Shown: positions 51,660-61,652 of the stretch, piece after piece
Numbering within the stretch: the first letter of the stretch is position 1
How the letters are laid out: every line of letters starts with the position of its first letter
NCBI RefSeq assembly: GCF_014191605.1
Contig: NZ_JACHWU010000003.1
Span: 558,001 to 622,000, forward strand
Origin: Prauserella isguenensis
Lineage (GTDB): Bacteria; Actinomycetota; Actinomycetes; Mycobacteriales; Pseudonocardiaceae
Reading direction: 5' to 3'
DNA length: 64,000 nucleotides
Made by a program: the position numbers and the translations under genes
The notes under the pieces: model-generated
The model's database searches: none
What the model was told of the DNA's origin: nothing
What the model saw: the letters and a program-made list of their open reading frames with translations, nothing else

Positions 51660-51983
51660 TCAGCCGCCGAACGGGCCTTCCTCGGGCAACCTCAGCTCGG
51701 GCTTCTCCAGCTCCTCGACGTTCACGTCCTTGAAGGTGATCACGCGGACGCTCTTGACGAAGCGGGCCGGGCGGTACATGTCCCACACCCACGCGTCCGA
51801 CATGCGCACCTCGAAGTACACCTCGCCGCCGCTGTCACGCACCTGCACGTCGACGGAGTTGGCCAGGTAGAACCGCCGCTCGGTCTCCACGACGTACGAG
51901 AACTGCCCGACGATGTCGCGGTACTCCCGGTACAGCGACAGTTCCATCTCGGTCTCGTACTTCTCGAGATCCTCTGCGCTCAT
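51660..51983 (-). CDS. DUF2469 conserved actinobacterial protein
   Basis: This 107-residue soluble protein starts MSAEDLEKYETEMELSLYRE and continues with a beta-rich core (YVVETERRFYLANSVDVQV, YFEVRMSDAWVWDMYRP), highly conserved across actinobacteria between rnhB and the dprA operon. Function unknown. GAGGAG lies 5 bases before the ATG at 51983; an upstream in-frame extension has poor protein character. It is 98 bp downstream of rnhB and may be in its operon. Confidence 0.92.
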   Translation of the reverse strand: MSAEDLEKYETEMELSLYREYRDIVGQFSYVVETERRFYLANSVDVQVRDSGGEVYFEVRMSDAWVWDMYRPARFVKSVRVITFKDVNVEELEKPELRLPEEGPFGG

Positions 51984-52081
51984 CTGCTCCTCGCAAGCCT
52001 TGCAGCCGGTCGGTGGCGAACAACCATTGTGACACCCGAACACCGCGGCCGGAGAAGAGTCGGGCGGCACCGGTTTCCGCC

Positions 52082-52954
52082 TCACCCGGTGGGCACGTCG
52101 AACAATGCTTCCTGGTTGTCGACGGCGGGGCCCTGCTTCGCCTGGAGCGCAGCCGCGGTCAACAGCACCGGATGCGGCGGGTGCAGGTCGTGCGTCTTCG
52201 CGGCGACGGCCACGTTCGTGTACGACCAGCGGTGCGCCGGGCAGGGCCCGTGGACCGTGAGGGCCTCGCCGTGGTCGGTCGTCGTGTAGCCCTTGTGCAC
52301 GTCGAAGCCGTACTGCGGATACTCGGCGTGCACGTCGGCCATGATCCGATCACGCGTGACCTTGGCCAGTACCGAGGCCGCCGCCACGCACGCCGCCACC
52401 CGATCACCCTTGATCACGGGAACGCTCGGCGCCGGCAGCCCGGGCACCCTGAAGCCGTCGATCAGCACGTAGCCCGGTGCCACCTGCAGCCGCGTGACCG
52501 CCCTGCGCATGCCTTCGATGTTGGTCACGTGAATACCGCGGGCGTCCACCTCGTCGGGCGGCACGACCACGATCGAGTAGGCGACCGCGCGGCGGACGAC
52601 CCGCTCGTACACGCGATCCCGGGCCGCCGCCGTCAGCAGCTTCGAATCGGTCAGTTCCGAGAGACGGGAGGCGTCGCCGGGCCGTAACACGCACGCGGCC
52701 ACAACCAGGGGCCCCGCGCAGGCACCGCGGCCCGCCTCGTCGACGCCCGCCACCGGGCCCAGGCCACGACGGTCCAGCGCGCCCTGCAGCGCCCACGGCA
52801 TCGCACCTCGGATGATCGCGCGCGGGGGCCGCAGGGCCGCCGACGACAGCAGCGAGGGCTTCCTCGCCCCCTTCGCGACGGCAGAGGACTTCGCGGCGGG
52901 GGACGCCGATGTCGGGGAACGGTTCGACGGATTGGGCACGGGACGCTCCAACAC
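52082..52954 (-). CDS. rnhB: Ribonuclease HII
   Basis: This 290-residue RNase HII removes ribonucleotides and RNA from RNA-DNA hybrids. The catalytic Asp72-Glu73 are in [13 protein letters not shown], the third acidic residue in the [13 protein letters not shown] strand, and the last in the helix [14 protein letters not shown]. The first 50 residues are Ser/Ala/Arg-rich and not part of the fold. A GTG 12 bases after the lepB stop was taken as start, but an ATG near residue 52 would also give a complete domain. The usual neighbours lepB and rplS follow. Confidence 0.95.
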   Translation of the reverse strand: MLERPVPNPSNRSPTSASPAAKSSAVAKGARKPSLLSSAALRPPRAIIRGAMPWALQGALDRRGLGPVAGVDEAGRGACAGPLVVAACVLRPGDASRLSELTDSKLLTAAARDRVYERVVRRAVAYSIVVVPPDEVDARGIHVTNIEGMRRAVTRLQVAPGYVLIDGFRVPGLPAPSVPVIKGDRVAACVAAASVLAKVTRDRIMADVHAEYPQYGFDVHKGYTTTDHGEALTVHGPCPAHRWSYTNVAVAAKTHDLHPPHPVLLTAAALQAKQGPAVDNQEALFDVPTG

Positions 52955-52966
52955 TCGTCCGCCGGG

Positions 52967-53953
52967 TCAGCGGTCGCGGCGCAGCACTCCGCCCGCGGCG
53001 GCGCCGACACGGCGTCCCGTCGCGAGCACCGGCCACGCCGCCAGGGCACCTGTGGCCAGCGGGATGCCCTGTTGCCAGGCGGGCGCGCTCATGGCTTCGG
53101 CCTGCTGCTGCGGATTGTCCGCGTGAATGATTCCCCACCGGGACGGCGGCAGGACGATCAGGCGCGCCTTGCCGATGATGTTGTCAACGGGAACCGCGCC
53201 AGAGGCTCCGCCACCGTCGTTGTGGTAGCGGGAATCGGCCGAGTTGTTGCGATTGTCGCCCATGACCCAGACGTACCCCTCGGGCACGGTGACCTGGTCG
53301 AACGAAGCCTGCGGGCGGCCCCCCTCGAGATGCAGGTACGGCTCCTCGAGCGGCTTGCCGTCCACCAGGACCCGGTTCTGGTCGTCGCAGCATTCGACGG
53401 TCTGCCCGCCGGTCGCGATGACCCGCTTGACGAAGTCGCGCTCATCGGGCGGGGCGAGCCCGAAGGCGGAGCCGACCATCTGGAAGAAGTCGGCCACGGC
53501 GTTGCCGCCGTCGTCCAGTCCCGGTCCGACCCACGAGTCGGGGCCGCGGAACACCACGACCTCGCCGGGGTCGGGGTCCGAGAAGTCGTAGACCAGCTTG
53601 TCGACCAGGATCCGGTCGGGTGTGCAGCCGGGGCAGCCGTGCAGCGTCTGCTCCATCGACCCCGACGGGATCATGTAGACCCGCGCGAAGAACTGCTGGA
53701 TGACGAAGGCGAGCACCAGCGCGATCCCGATCAGGATCGGGAGTTCCTTCCAGAACGAACGCTGCTTCTTCGCCTTGCCCTTGCTCCGCCGGCTGCGGGA
53801 CCGCTCACTCACGCCGTCGGCGGCCTGTGCCTTCTCGCCGTTCTCCTCGGACGAGTCGGACCGGCCGGTCGGCGTTTCGAACGGATTCTTACGCTCGTCG
53901 TCCGGGTTCTCCGGCTCGTCCTGGGGGGCGTTTGAAGGCACAGGCTCGACCAC
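52967..53953 (-). CDS. lepB: Type I signal peptidase
   Basis: This 328-residue enzyme removes signal peptides from exported proteins. A 65-residue charged cytoplasmic N-terminus precedes one membrane helix (LPILIGIALVLAFVIQQFF). The catalytic Ser99 is in MIPSGSMEQTL and the general base Lys176 is in DFVKRVIATGG; the later boxes GDNRNNSADSR and IGKA are also intact. An inserted Cys pair (HGCPGC) and another (ECCDD) may form extracytoplasmic disulfides. The C-terminal 45 residues extend beyond the fold. The GTG at 53953 lacks a clear ribosome site. Confidence 0.96.
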   Translation of the reverse strand: MVEPVPSNAPQDEPENPDDERKNPFETPTGRSDSSEENGEKAQAADGVSERSRSRRSKGKAKKQRSFWKELPILIGIALVLAFVIQQFFARVYMIPSGSMEQTLHGCPGCTPDRILVDKLVYDFSDPDPGEVVVFRGPDSWVGPGLDDGGNAVADFFQMVGSAFGLAPPDERDFVKRVIATGGQTVECCDDQNRVLVDGKPLEEPYLHLEGGRPQASFDQVTVPEGYVWVMGDNRNNSADSRYHNDGGGASGAVPVDNIIGKARLIVLPPSRWGIIHADNPQQQAEAMSAPAWQQGIPLATGALAAWPVLATGRRVGAAAGGVLRRDR

Positions 53954-53983
53954 GACGTCAGGCTACGGGAAGCTCCGGAGCTA

Positions 53984-54340
53984 TCAGGAAGCGGCGGTCT
54001 CGCGGCGCTCCTTGATCTTGGCTGCCTTGCCGCGCAGATTGCGGAGGTAGTAGAGCTTCGCCCGGCGGACGTCACCCTTCTTGGAGACCTCGATCTTGGC
54101 GATGTTCGGCGTGTGCACCGGGAACGTGCGCTCCACACCGATACCGAACGACATCTTGCGGACGGTGAACGTCTCGCGGATGCCGCCGCCCTGACGAGCG
54201 ATCACGACGCCCTCGAAGACCTGGTTCCGCTCGCGGTTGCCCTCGATGACGCGGACGTGAACCTTGAGCGTGTCGCCCGGGCGGAAGTAGGGGATGTCGG
54301 AACGCAGCGACTCAGCGTCCAGCGCGTCCAGGGTGTTCAT
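53984..54340 (-). CDS. rplS: 50S ribosomal protein L19
   Basis: This 118-residue L19 lies at the 30S-50S interface. Family segments are [20 protein letters not shown], the R-x-Q-x-F-E-G-V-V-I core, and the basic C-terminal [18 protein letters not shown]. The ATG at 54340 is followed by the expected acidic [15 protein letters not shown]. The 174-bp gap to trmD contains no gene and suggests an independent promoter. lepB starts 30 bp downstream. Confidence 0.98.
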   Translation of the reverse strand: MNTLDALDAESLRSDIPYFRPGDTLKVHVRVIEGNRERNQVFEGVVIARQGGGIRETFTVRKMSFGIGVERTFPVHTPNIAKIEVSKKGDVRRAKLYYLRNLRGKAAKIKERRETAAS

Positions 54341-54514
54341 CTTCAGGTCCGTCCTCGTCCTTGTGGCAATGTGGCTTGACATGTCCGGGCGCGCACCGGC
54401 CTCGCAGCGGGCGGCCCAGGAGTTCTCGGCAGCGCGTGTTCACACGTCGCGCCAACTGGTCAAGTATGGCATGGGGGATGTCCGCGCCGGACACGGGGCC
54501 GTCGGCAGGCACCG

Positions 54515-55291
54515 TCATGCCTGGTCGTGCCCCTGGCCGGCACCGGGCCCGCCGGTGTCGGCGCGGAGCTCGTCGAGTACCGCGCGGTCGTGGGCGTCGA
54601 GTTCGTCGGCGAGCCGGTCGAGCAGCTCGGGACGGCGGTGGAACGTACGCTCCAGAGCCTGGTCACGGCGCCAGCGGTCGATCCGGGCATGGTTGCCGGA
54701 GCGCAGCACGTCCGGCACCGCCAGGTCACGCCACACCTCGGGCCGCGTGAAGCTGGGCCCTTCCAGCAGCCCGTCGGAGAACGAGTCCTGTTCGGCGGAG
54801 ACCGGATTACCGAGGACGCCGGGCAGCAGCCGGACCACGGCCTCGACCATGACCAGCACCGCCGCCTCGCCCCCGACGAGCACGTAGTCGCCGATCGACA
54901 CCTCGTCGACGGGCATCCGCCGCGCCGCGTCGTCGAACACGCGCTGGTCGATGCCCTCGTAACGGCCGCACGCGAATACGAGGTGTTCCTCCTCGGCGTA
55001 CTCGCGCGCCATCGCCTGGGTGAACGGCCTGCCCGCCGGCGTGGGCACGATCAGCCGGGACCGGTCGGTACAGACGGCGTCGAGCGCCTCACCCCAGACC
55101 TGCGGCTTCATCACCATGCCAGGACCGCCGCCGTACGGCGCGTCGTCGACGGCCCGGTGCACGTCGTAGGTCCAGTCCCGCAGGTCGTGCACCCCGATCT
55201 CGATCAGCCCGCGGTCGATCGCCCTGCCCAGCAACGCGGCACGCAGCGGCTGCAGATACTCGGGGAAGATCGTGAGGGCGTCGAGTTTCAC
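54515..55291 (-). CDS. trmD: tRNA (guanine37-N1)-methyltransferase
   Basis: This 258-residue SPOUT enzyme methylates G37 of tRNAs that read CNN codons, preventing +1 frameshifting. The trefoil-knot SAM site reads [17 protein letters not shown], preceded by [11 protein letters not shown]. The N-terminal [14 protein letters not shown] and the [10 protein letters not shown] loop are standard. The GTG at 55291 sits directly before the family's first strand. It is 70 bases downstream of rimM in the rpsP-khpA-rimM-trmD operon. Confidence 0.97.
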   Translation of the reverse strand: MKLDALTIFPEYLQPLRAALLGRAIDRGLIEIGVHDLRDWTYDVHRAVDDAPYGGGPGMVMKPQVWGEALDAVCTDRSRLIVPTPAGRPFTQAMAREYAEEEHLVFACGRYEGIDQRVFDDAARRMPVDEVSIGDYVLVGGEAAVLVMVEAVVRLLPGVLGNPVSAEQDSFSDGLLEGPSFTRPEVWRDLAVPDVLRSGNHARIDRWRRDQALERTFHRRPELLDRLADELDAHDRAVLDELRADTGGPGAGQGHDQA

Positions 55292-55361
55292 AACGGGAGC
55301 TTTCGGCGGTGTTCGTGGACTGGATCGGCCGCGGGACCGGAGCCCGGGGCCGGGGCGGCCG

Positions 55362-55931
55362 TCATCGGGTGGACTCGTCCCGATCGGCCGCGTCGTCGGG
55401 AGTACCGGCGGTCTCGGCCGCGTCGTCGAGAAGACCGTCGGGCGGGTCCAGCACGACGCGTCCACCCGCGACGTCGACCTCCGGCACGATCTGCCGCACG
55501 AACGGTACGAGCGCCTCACCGCCGTCCCGGTCGAGGGAGAGCAACTCACCCCCCGGCGAGTGGACGACCTCGCGCACGGTTCCGACGACGGTGCCGTCGG
55601 TCAGTTCCGCACGCAGCCCTTCGAGTTCGTGGTCGTAGAACTCGTCGGGGTCGTCGATCGGCGGCAGTTCACGGGCTTCGGCGAGCAGCAGCAGCCCGCG
55701 TTGCCGCTCCGCCTCGGTTCGGTCGGGCACCTCCTCGAAACGCAGCAGCAGCCGCCCGCTGTGCCAACGGGCGGCTGCCACTGTGAGTCGAGTCGTGCGA
55801 CCGTTACGGGACTTGCCGGTCAGTACCACGCCTTCGGCGAAGCGCTCCTCTGGCGAGTCGGTCCGCACGTCCACGGCGAGTTCGCCGCGAATGCCGTGCG
55901 CTTTCGCGACCCGGCCGACCACGACCTGCAC
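55362..55931 (-). CDS. rimM: 16S rRNA processing protein RimM
   Basis: This 189-residue 30S assembly factor binds S19 and helps maturation of the 16S rRNA 3' domain. The N-terminal barrel has [20 protein letters not shown], and the C-terminal PRC barrel has [19 protein letters not shown] and [20 protein letters not shown]. The tail is acidic and Asp/Ala-rich. The GTG is 12 bases after the KH-protein stop, consistent with operon expression. Confidence 0.96.
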   Translation of the reverse strand: MQVVVGRVAKAHGIRGELAVDVRTDSPEERFAEGVVLTGKSRNGRTTRLTVAAARWHSGRLLLRFEEVPDRTEAERQRGLLLLAEARELPPIDDPDEFYDHELEGLRAELTDGTVVGTVREVVHSPGGELLSLDRDGGEALVPFVRQIVPEVDVAGGRVVLDPPDGLLDDAAETAGTPDDAADRDESTR

Positions 55932-55943
55932 GGTGACTGCCGT

Positions 55944-56183
55944 TCAGCGGTCGGTGTCGATGACGTCGACGCGGATGCCCTTGCCGCCGACGGAGTTCAT
56001 CACGGTGCGCAACGACGTCGCGGTACGCCCGCTGCGGCCGATCACCTTGCCGAGGTCGTCCGGGTGGACGTGGACCTCGAGGGTGCGACCGCGGCGGCTG
56101 CTGACCAGGTCGACACGGACGTCGTCGGGGTTGTCGACGATGCCGCGGACCAAGTGCTCGAGCGAGTCGGCGAGGAAGCTCAC
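55944..56183 (-). CDS. khpA: KH-domain RNA-binding protein KhpA
   Basis: This 79-residue protein is a single KH domain. The RNA-binding GxxG loop reads [14 protein letters not shown] near residues 48-61. It follows rpsP in most Gram-positive genomes and is thought to bind small and messenger RNAs, often with KhpB. Its GTG start overlaps the rpsP stop by 4 bases. Confidence 0.96.
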   Translation of the reverse strand: MSFLADSLEHLVRGIVDNPDDVRVDLVSSRRGRTLEVHVHPDDLGKVIGRSGRTATSLRTVMNSVGGKGIRVDVIDTDR

Positions 56184-56653
56184 GCCTCGTCGGCCTTCTT
56201 CTCGCCCTCGCTGGACTCAGAGGCCTCGGCGGTCTCCTCGGACTCCGCCTTGTCGGCCTTCTTGTTGCCACCCTTCTTCTTCGGGGTGACGGCCGCGACG
56301 GACGGCTCTTCGTTCGCGGCAGCGAGCGCCTCGTTGAAGATCTCCTGCTTGGTCTTCTTCTCGGGCTGCGGCTTGAGCGTGCCCTCGGCACCGGGCAGGC
56401 CCTTGTGCTTCTGCCAGTCGCCGGTCACCTCGAGGATGCGCTGGACCGGCTCGGTCGGCAGTGCGCCGACGCCCAGCCAGTACTGCGCACGCTCCGAGTT
56501 CACCTCGATGAAGCTCGGCTCTTCCTTCGGGTGGTACTTGCCGATCGTCTCGATGGCCTTGCCATCCCGCCGGGTACGCGCGTCCGCGACGATGATGCGG
56601 TAGTACGGCGCACGGATCTTGCCCAGGCGCTGCAGCTTGATCTTGACGGCCAC
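56180..56653 (-). CDS. rpsP: 30S ribosomal protein S16
   Basis: This is a 157-residue S16 with the conserved [20 protein letters not shown] start and [12 protein letters not shown], then a 60-residue Lys/Glu/Ala-rich tail (about residues 95-157), as in other actinobacteria; E. coli S16 is about 80 residues. The GTG at 56653 encodes the family N-terminus, with AGGAGT about 8 bases upstream. It is first in the rpsP-khpA-rimM-trmD operon. Confidence 0.97.
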   Translation of the reverse strand: MAVKIKLQRLGKIRAPYYRIIVADARTRRDGKAIETIGKYHPKEEPSFIEVNSERAQYWLGVGALPTEPVQRILEVTGDWQKHKGLPGAEGTLKPQPEKKTKQEIFNEALAAANEEPSVAAVTPKKKGGNKKADKAESEETAEASESSEGEKKADEA

Positions 56654-56989
56654 GGGTGTGGGTACTCCTGTCGTGTTCGCTTGCTCGGTTCGAGGCACCA
56701 CCCCCGAGTGGGGAGCGGATCGGCGATGCCCGCAGGTCTGTGTATCGCTCCGACGCGGTGAGAGGGCCCGTTCGGAGCGGGCAAGCTCCCATTTTGCCAG
56801 AGCGAGGTACGTCACCTGCGGCGGGCTCCCCTCCCGGGCTCCGGCGGCGGCCGAGAAGACTCCGGTGCGGGCCCGTACCGGCGCCGTGGCGCGAGCCGGC
56901 CGACGCGGTCGGGACCCGGCGGACACCTGCCGCGGCGGGTGCCCGCGACCTCCGCTTCCGGAGCCGGGCCGACGACGAGAGGATCGCAC
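56654..56989. other. Divergent intergenic region, rpsP / TSUP gene
   Basis: No gene is seen in these 336 bp. A locally AT-richer patch (CCCATTTTGCCAGAG, about 56788-56802) probably belongs to the rpsP promoter on the minus strand, next to a GCCCG-N7-CGGGC stem. The right part is very GC-rich and leads to GAGAGGA, the ribosome site of the TSUP gene. Confidence 0.5.
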
Positions 56990-57757
56990 GTGGACGTCAC
57001 CTCGGTGGCACTGCTCTCCGGAGCGGGGGTGGCGGCGGGACTGGCGTCGTCGGTGGCGGGCCTCGCCTCGTTGTTCAGTTATCCGGCGCTGCTCGCGGCG
57101 GGACTGCCGCCGTTGACGGCGAACATGACGAACACCGTGGCGATGCTGGCGACGACCCTCGGCGCCGCGGGCGGTTCCCGTCGCGAACTCCGTGGGCAGG
57201 GCCGCAGGCTCGGCAAGATCGTCGCCGCGGCGACCGTCGGCGGGTCGGCCGGTGCCGCGCTGCTGCTGACGACGCCCGCCGACACGTTCGAACTGGTCGT
57301 GCCATGGCTGATCGCGCTCGGCTCGGTGCTGCTCCTGCTGCGCGACCGGCTCCGACAGGCCGCGGACGTCCGCGCGGCGCGGCGGGGCCGCGAGCGCTCC
57401 CCCGGTGTGGGGTTCGCGGCGGCGTTCGTCGCCGTGACGATCTACTCCGGGTACTTCGGGGCGGGCGCGGGCATCATGATGCTCGCGGTGCTGTCGATCT
57501 CGCTGCCGGACCGGCTGCCCGTGGCGAACGCGCTCAAGAACATCGCCAGCGGCGCCGCGAACGGCACGGCCGCCGTCGCGTTCGCGATCCTCGCGCCGGT
57601 GAACTGGGCGGCGGCGGTCTCGCTCGCGGCCGGATCGTTCGTCGGCGCGTGGGTGGGTCCCATGTTGGTGCGGCGGCTGCCGGAACGGCCACTGCGCGTC
57701 GCCATCGCGCTCGCGGGCCTCGGGCTCGCGACCCACCTGCTGGTGCAGACCCTCTAG
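56990..57757 (+). CDS. TauE/SafE (TSUP) family membrane permease
   Basis: This 255-residue protein has eight predicted membrane segments in two similar halves, the TSUP pattern. The first half has [20 protein letters not shown] with the conserved N-x-T-N, and the second repeats it as [12 protein letters not shown] and [17 protein letters not shown] proteins export sulfite, sulfoacetate or other small organic anions; the substrate is not known here. AGAGGA sets the GTG start at 56990. It is convergent with the CPBP gene, with 4 bp between stop codons. Confidence 0.9.
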   Translation: MDVTSVALLSGAGVAAGLASSVAGLASLFSYPALLAAGLPPLTANMTNTVAMLATTLGAAGGSRRELRGQGRRLGKIVAAATVGGSAGAALLLTTPADTFELVVPWLIALGSVLLLLRDRLRQAADVRAARRGRERSPGVGFAAAFVAVTIYSGYFGAGAGIMMLAVLSISLPDRLPVANALKNIASGAANGTAAVAFAILAPVNWAAAVSLAAGSFVGAWVGPMLVRRLPERPLRVAIALAGLGLATHLLVQTL

Positions 57758-57761
57758 CGGT

Positions 57762-58526
57762 TCAGGCCTCGACGATCCCCAACGCCGTCAGCAGGATCGC
57801 CACCGCGGGCAGGAAATTGTTCATCTGGTGGGCCACGATGCTGCCGAGCAGTCGTCCGGTGATCAGCCGAGCCAGGCCGATCGGGATGGAGATGACCAGC
57901 AGCAACGTCGTGCGCAACGGTTCGAGGTGGCTGACCGCGAACACGGCGGTCGACAGGCCGAACGCCGCGAGCCTGCCCCATTTCTCCTTGCGCCATTCGA
58001 GCCGTTCCGTGGCGCTCCAGAGCAGGCCGCGGTAGATGATCTCCTCGCAGATCGGCCCGAGCAGCCACAGGTACAGGAACATCACCACAGCCGCCTGCAC
58101 CGACATCGGCTGCCCCTCGACGAGGGCGCTGATGGCGGACTGGGCGTTGCGTTCGCCGACGATCTCGGTCCAGATCCACGCCCCGACGCTGGTCACGACC
58201 AGCCCCAGGGCGCCCAGCTTGAGACCGAGCTTCACGTCATCCCACGACCACGACAGGTTGAGGTCGGCGAGTGGGCCGTTGCCGCGCACCTTCGTGATGA
58301 CCAGGGCCGTACTCGCCGCGATCACCGTGGGCAGCATCGTGCCGATGAGCACGCTGCGTACCGACAGGCCACCGCCACCACTGTGCAGGATGGCACCGAT
58401 CAGCGCGGCCGAGGCCAGGAGCACGGCCTCGACCAGCAGGAAGGCACCGAACCCCCAGCGTGGCGGTGGCGGGCTGACCGGAGACGGGTCGCCGGAGACC
58501 GGCTCACCCGGATTCGGTACCGCCAC
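57762..58526 (-). CDS. CPBP-family intramembrane glutamic endopeptidase
   Basis: This 254-residue membrane protein has a Pro-rich N-terminus and about eight membrane segments. The family's catalytic motifs are complete: EExxxR in CEEIIYRG (Glu161, Glu162, Arg166), FxxxH in FAVSH (196-200), and a third His in VAHQMNNF (233). CPBP (Abi, Rce1-like) proteases cleave prenylated or small membrane proteins; the target is unknown. The GTG at 58526 is preceded by AGGACC. It lies 81 bp downstream of the amidohydrolase and may share its transcript. Confidence 0.9.
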   Translation of the reverse strand: MAVPNPGEPVSGDPSPVSPPPPRWGFGAFLLVEAVLLASAALIGAILHSGGGGLSVRSVLIGTMLPTVIAASTALVITKVRGNGPLADLNLSWSWDDVKLGLKLGALGLVVTSVGAWIWTEIVGERNAQSAISALVEGQPMSVQAAVVMFLYLWLLGPICEEIIYRGLLWSATERLEWRKEKWGRLAAFGLSTAVFAVSHLEPLRTTLLLVISIPIGLARLITGRLLGSIVAHQMNNFLPAVAILLTALGIVEA

Positions 58527-58607
58527 GCTGGTCCTCCCCCGATTCGGCCGACAGATCGCCGCGAGCCTACTGTGCGTACCCGCGTCGTCACGACGGCCCG
58601 GCAGGCG

Positions 58608-59672
58608 TCAGCGGGCCAGCCGTCCCCTGAGGAGAATGTGACGAGGGCTGCGGAGGACGTCGACGTCCTCACGAGGGTCGGCGTCGAAGACCACGAGGTC
58701 GGCCTGCGCACCGTCGGCGATGCCGTCGTGGCCGAGCCATGCGCGAGCCGCCCAGGACGCCGCACCCAGAGCCTGCTCGGCCGGCATTCCCGCACGGTGC
58801 AGTGCGGAAACCTCATCGGGCAGCTTGCCGTGGGCGACCATGCCGCCCGCGTCGGTGCCCGCGTAGATCTCGACGCCGGCGTCCATCGCCTCGCCGATCA
58901 TGTCGCCGACGCCGGCGTGCAAGGCGCGCATGTGCGCCGCGTACGTCGGATACTTGACCGCCTGATCGGCGATTCCGGGGAAGTTCTCGATGTTGATCAG
59001 CGTCGGGACCAGGGCCGTCCCCTGTGCGGCCATCCGGTCCAGCAGTTCGCGGTCCAGGCCCGTGCCGTGTTCGAGACAGTCGATACCCGCGTCGATGAGG
59101 CCGGGCAGCGCGGCCTCGCCGAACACGTGCGCCGTCACGCGCGCACCCGCGTCGTGGGCGGCCTTGACGGCGTCGGCCAGCACGTCGTCGGGCCACAGCG
59201 GGGCGAGGTCGCCGACTCCGCGGTCGATCCAGTCACCGACCAGCTTCACCCAGCCGTCGCCCGCGACGGCCTGTTCGGCGACCGCGTCCGGCAGCTGCTC
59301 CGGATGTTCCAGGTCGATACCGAGGTTCGGGATGTACCGCTTGGGCAGCGCGATGTGCCGGCCGCAGCGAATGATCCGCGGCAGGTCGTCGCGCCGTTGC
59401 AGTGGCCGCGTGTCGATCGGCACGCCACAGTCGCGGATGAGCAGCGTGCCCGCGTCGCGGTCGGTCTCGGCCTGTGTCACGGCCTCGTCGAGCGTGACCG
59501 GCCCGTCGACGCCGACGCCGGGGTGGCAGTGCGCGTCGACCAACCCGGGCAGCACGAACGCGCCCTCAAGGGTCTGCGCACCCTCCACCGGCGTCAGGGA
59601 GATCCGGTCACCGTCTGTCCAGAGGTCCTGCTCCCGCCCGTCGGGCAGGACGACACCGCGAATGTGGAACAT
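58608..59672 (-). CDS. Amidohydrolase-superfamily metal-dependent hydrolase
   Basis: This 354-residue TIM-barrel hydrolase has binuclear-metal ligands: HxH in DAHCHPG (His48, His50), the bridging Lys in WVKLVGDW, His residues in TAHVFGE and LEHGTGLD, and Asp in GTDAGGM. The closest groups are imidazolonepropionase/prolidase-like enzymes, and a substrate cannot be named. A related hydrolase sits next to ffh in mycobacteria, so this is a core, uncharacterised gene. Its start is 6 bases beyond the ffh stop, implying one transcript. Confidence 0.9.
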   Translation of the reverse strand: MFHIRGVVLPDGREQDLWTDGDRISLTPVEGAQTLEGAFVLPGLVDAHCHPGVGVDGPVTLDEAVTQAETDRDAGTLLIRDCGVPIDTRPLQRRDDLPRIIRCGRHIALPKRYIPNLGIDLEHPEQLPDAVAEQAVAGDGWVKLVGDWIDRGVGDLAPLWPDDVLADAVKAAHDAGARVTAHVFGEAALPGLIDAGIDCLEHGTGLDRELLDRMAAQGTALVPTLINIENFPGIADQAVKYPTYAAHMRALHAGVGDMIGEAMDAGVEIYAGTDAGGMVAHGKLPDEVSALHRAGMPAEQALGAASWAARAWLGHDGIADGAQADLVVFDADPREDVDVLRSPRHILLRGRLAR

Positions 59673-59678
59673 GGGCGG

Positions 59679-61220
59679 CTACTTGTTCTTCGGCAGCTTC
59701 AGCTTCGAAGGGTCGAATCCGGGTGGCAGGTCGTTGAGCCCGCCCCCAAGCTGCGACATGTCGGGCATGCCGCCCCCGCCGCCGGGCATGCCGCCGGGAG
59801 GCATTCCGGGGAAACCACCGGGCATCTTCTGCTTCTGCTGCCCCTTGTTCTTACCCTTCTTGTTCTTGCGGCCCTTCTTCTGCTTCTTCGTGGCGCTGCC
59901 GCCGCCACCGCCGAAACCGAACTTGCCCGCCATCTGCTGCATCATCTTGCGGGCCTCGTAGAACCGGTTGACGAGGTCGTTGACCTCCCTGACCGCGACG
60001 CCGGAACCGGTGGCGATGCGCTGCCGCCGCGAGGCGTTGATGATCTTCGGGTTCTCCCGCTCGGCGGGCGTCATACCGCGAATGATCGCCTGCAGCCGGT
60101 CGATCTGGGCGTCGTCGACCTGTGAGAGCTGGTCCTTCATCTGCCCGGCGCCGGGCAGCATGCCCAGCAGGTTGCCGATCGGGCCCATCTTGCGCACGGC
60201 CTGCATCTGCTCGAGGAAGTCCTCGAGCGTCATGTCGCCCGTACCGAGCTTGGAGGCCGCCTGCTCCGCCTTCTCCTGGTCGAAGGCCTGCTCGGCCTGC
60301 TCGATCAGGGTGAGCATGTCGCCCATGCCGAGGATGCGGCTGGCCATCCGGTCGGGATGGAAGACGTCGAAGTCCTCGAGCTTCTCACCGTTGGAGGCGA
60401 ACAGAATCGGCTCGCCGGTCACCTGCCGCACCGACAGGGCCGCACCACCGCGGGCGTCGCCGTCGAGCTTGGTCAGCACGACACCGGTGAACCCGACGCC
60501 GTCGCGGAACGCCTCCGCGGTGGTCACCGCGTCCTGACCGATCATCGCGTCGACGACGAACAACGTCTCGTCCGGCTGGACCGCGTCGCGGATGTCGGCG
60601 GCCTGCTGCATGAGTTCTTCGTCGACACCGAGGCGTCCCGCCGTGTCGACCACGACCACGTCGTGCTGGGCGTGACGCGCCTCTTCGATGCTGCGTTTGG
60701 CGACGTCGACCGGGTCGCCCACGCCGTTGCCCGGCTCGGGGGCGAAGGTCGTCACGCCCGCACGCTCACCGACCACCTGCAGCTGCGTCACGGCGTTCGG
60801 GCGCTGCAGGTCGCAGGCCACGAGCATCGGCGCGTGCCCCTGCGACTTCAGCCACGTCGCCAGCTTGCCCGCGAGCGTCGTCTTACCGGAGCCCTGCAGA
60901 CCGGCGAGCATGATGACGGTCGGCGGGTTCTTCGCGAGGTTCACCCGCCGGGTCTCGCCGCCGAGAATGCCGACGAGCTCCTCGTTGACGATCTTGATGA
61001 CCTGTTGGGCCGGGTTCAGCGCCTCGGAGACCTCGGCGCCCTTCGCACGCTCCTTGACGTGCTTGATGAACTCCCGCACCACGGGCAGCGCGACGTCGGC
61101 CTCCAGCAGCGCGATGCGGATCTCGCGTGCGGTGGCGTCGATGTCGGCGTCGGAGAGCTTGCCCTTGCCGCGGAGGTTCTGCAGGACCGAGGTGAGCCGA
61201 TCCGAGAGGGTGTCGAACAC
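59679..61220 (-). CDS. ffh: Signal recognition particle protein Ffh (SRP54)
   Basis: This is the 513-residue SRP GTPase. N domain at 1-88, then the G domain with G1 GLQGSGKTT, G3 DTAGRL, G4 TKLDGDARGG, and a closing SNGEKLEDF. The methionine-rich M domain (about 305-440) binds 4.5S RNA and signal sequences. The C-terminal 75 residues are a Lys-rich, then Gly/Pro/Met-rich tail (GGFPGMPPGGMPGGGGGMP), as in other actinobacteria. The GTG at 61220 gives the family's FDTLSDRLTSVLQ start. It is followed by the amidohydrolase after 6 bases. Confidence 0.97.
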   Translation of the reverse strand: MFDTLSDRLTSVLQNLRGKGKLSDADIDATAREIRIALLEADVALPVVREFIKHVKERAKGAEVSEALNPAQQVIKIVNEELVGILGGETRRVNLAKNPPTVIMLAGLQGSGKTTLAGKLATWLKSQGHAPMLVACDLQRPNAVTQLQVVGERAGVTTFAPEPGNGVGDPVDVAKRSIEEARHAQHDVVVVDTAGRLGVDEELMQQAADIRDAVQPDETLFVVDAMIGQDAVTTAEAFRDGVGFTGVVLTKLDGDARGGAALSVRQVTGEPILFASNGEKLEDFDVFHPDRMASRILGMGDMLTLIEQAEQAFDQEKAEQAASKLGTGDMTLEDFLEQMQAVRKMGPIGNLLGMLPGAGQMKDQLSQVDDAQIDRLQAIIRGMTPAERENPKIINASRRQRIATGSGVAVREVNDLVNRFYEARKMMQQMAGKFGFGGGGGSATKKQKKGRKNKKGKNKGQQKQKMPGGFPGMPPGGMPGGGGGMPDMSQLGGGLNDLPPGFDPSKLKLPKNK

Positions 61221-61652
61221 GGGGTGCACGCTCCAGCAGTTCGTGGTTCCTGGCGCCGGCCCACTACGCCGACGACCTCCCAGGGTACTGGCCGCCGGTG
61301 GCCGAGGGGCCGCCCGGCCGGTCTGTCCCCCACAGATCCCCCTCGTCCGGCCGGGCGGCGTCTCTGCTCGGGCACCACGGCCCTGGGCGGCCTGTTCGCC
61401 AGACCCCCAGCACCAGGCGAACCTCACCGCCGCAGAACCGTTGCTTCCGAGCTGGTTCCCAGCATGGATTCCCGGCGGGGTGTGACGGCAGCGTGAAGAC
61501 ACCGGAATCGGGCTGAGTAGAGCTACTCAACCTGCTGGTACGTACGCCCACGGCCCGGGTGGGGAATGCTCCACTCGGCCGCCCACACCCGGTACGCCCC
61601 GGCCGGCGGGCGGCCGGCCACCAGGCGTGGAGCGTGCGGCGTGCCGCCGTCG
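61221..61652. other. Intergenic region between glnD and ffh
   Basis: These 432 bp contain no gene I can support; minus-strand frames here are Arg-rich shadows. A dyad TGAGTAG-AG-CTACTCA at 61514-61529 lies about 300 bp upstream of ffh in a less GC-rich patch and could mark a promoter or operator. Near the glnD stop, GCCGCCG and CGGCGGC could form a terminator stem. Confidence 0.45.
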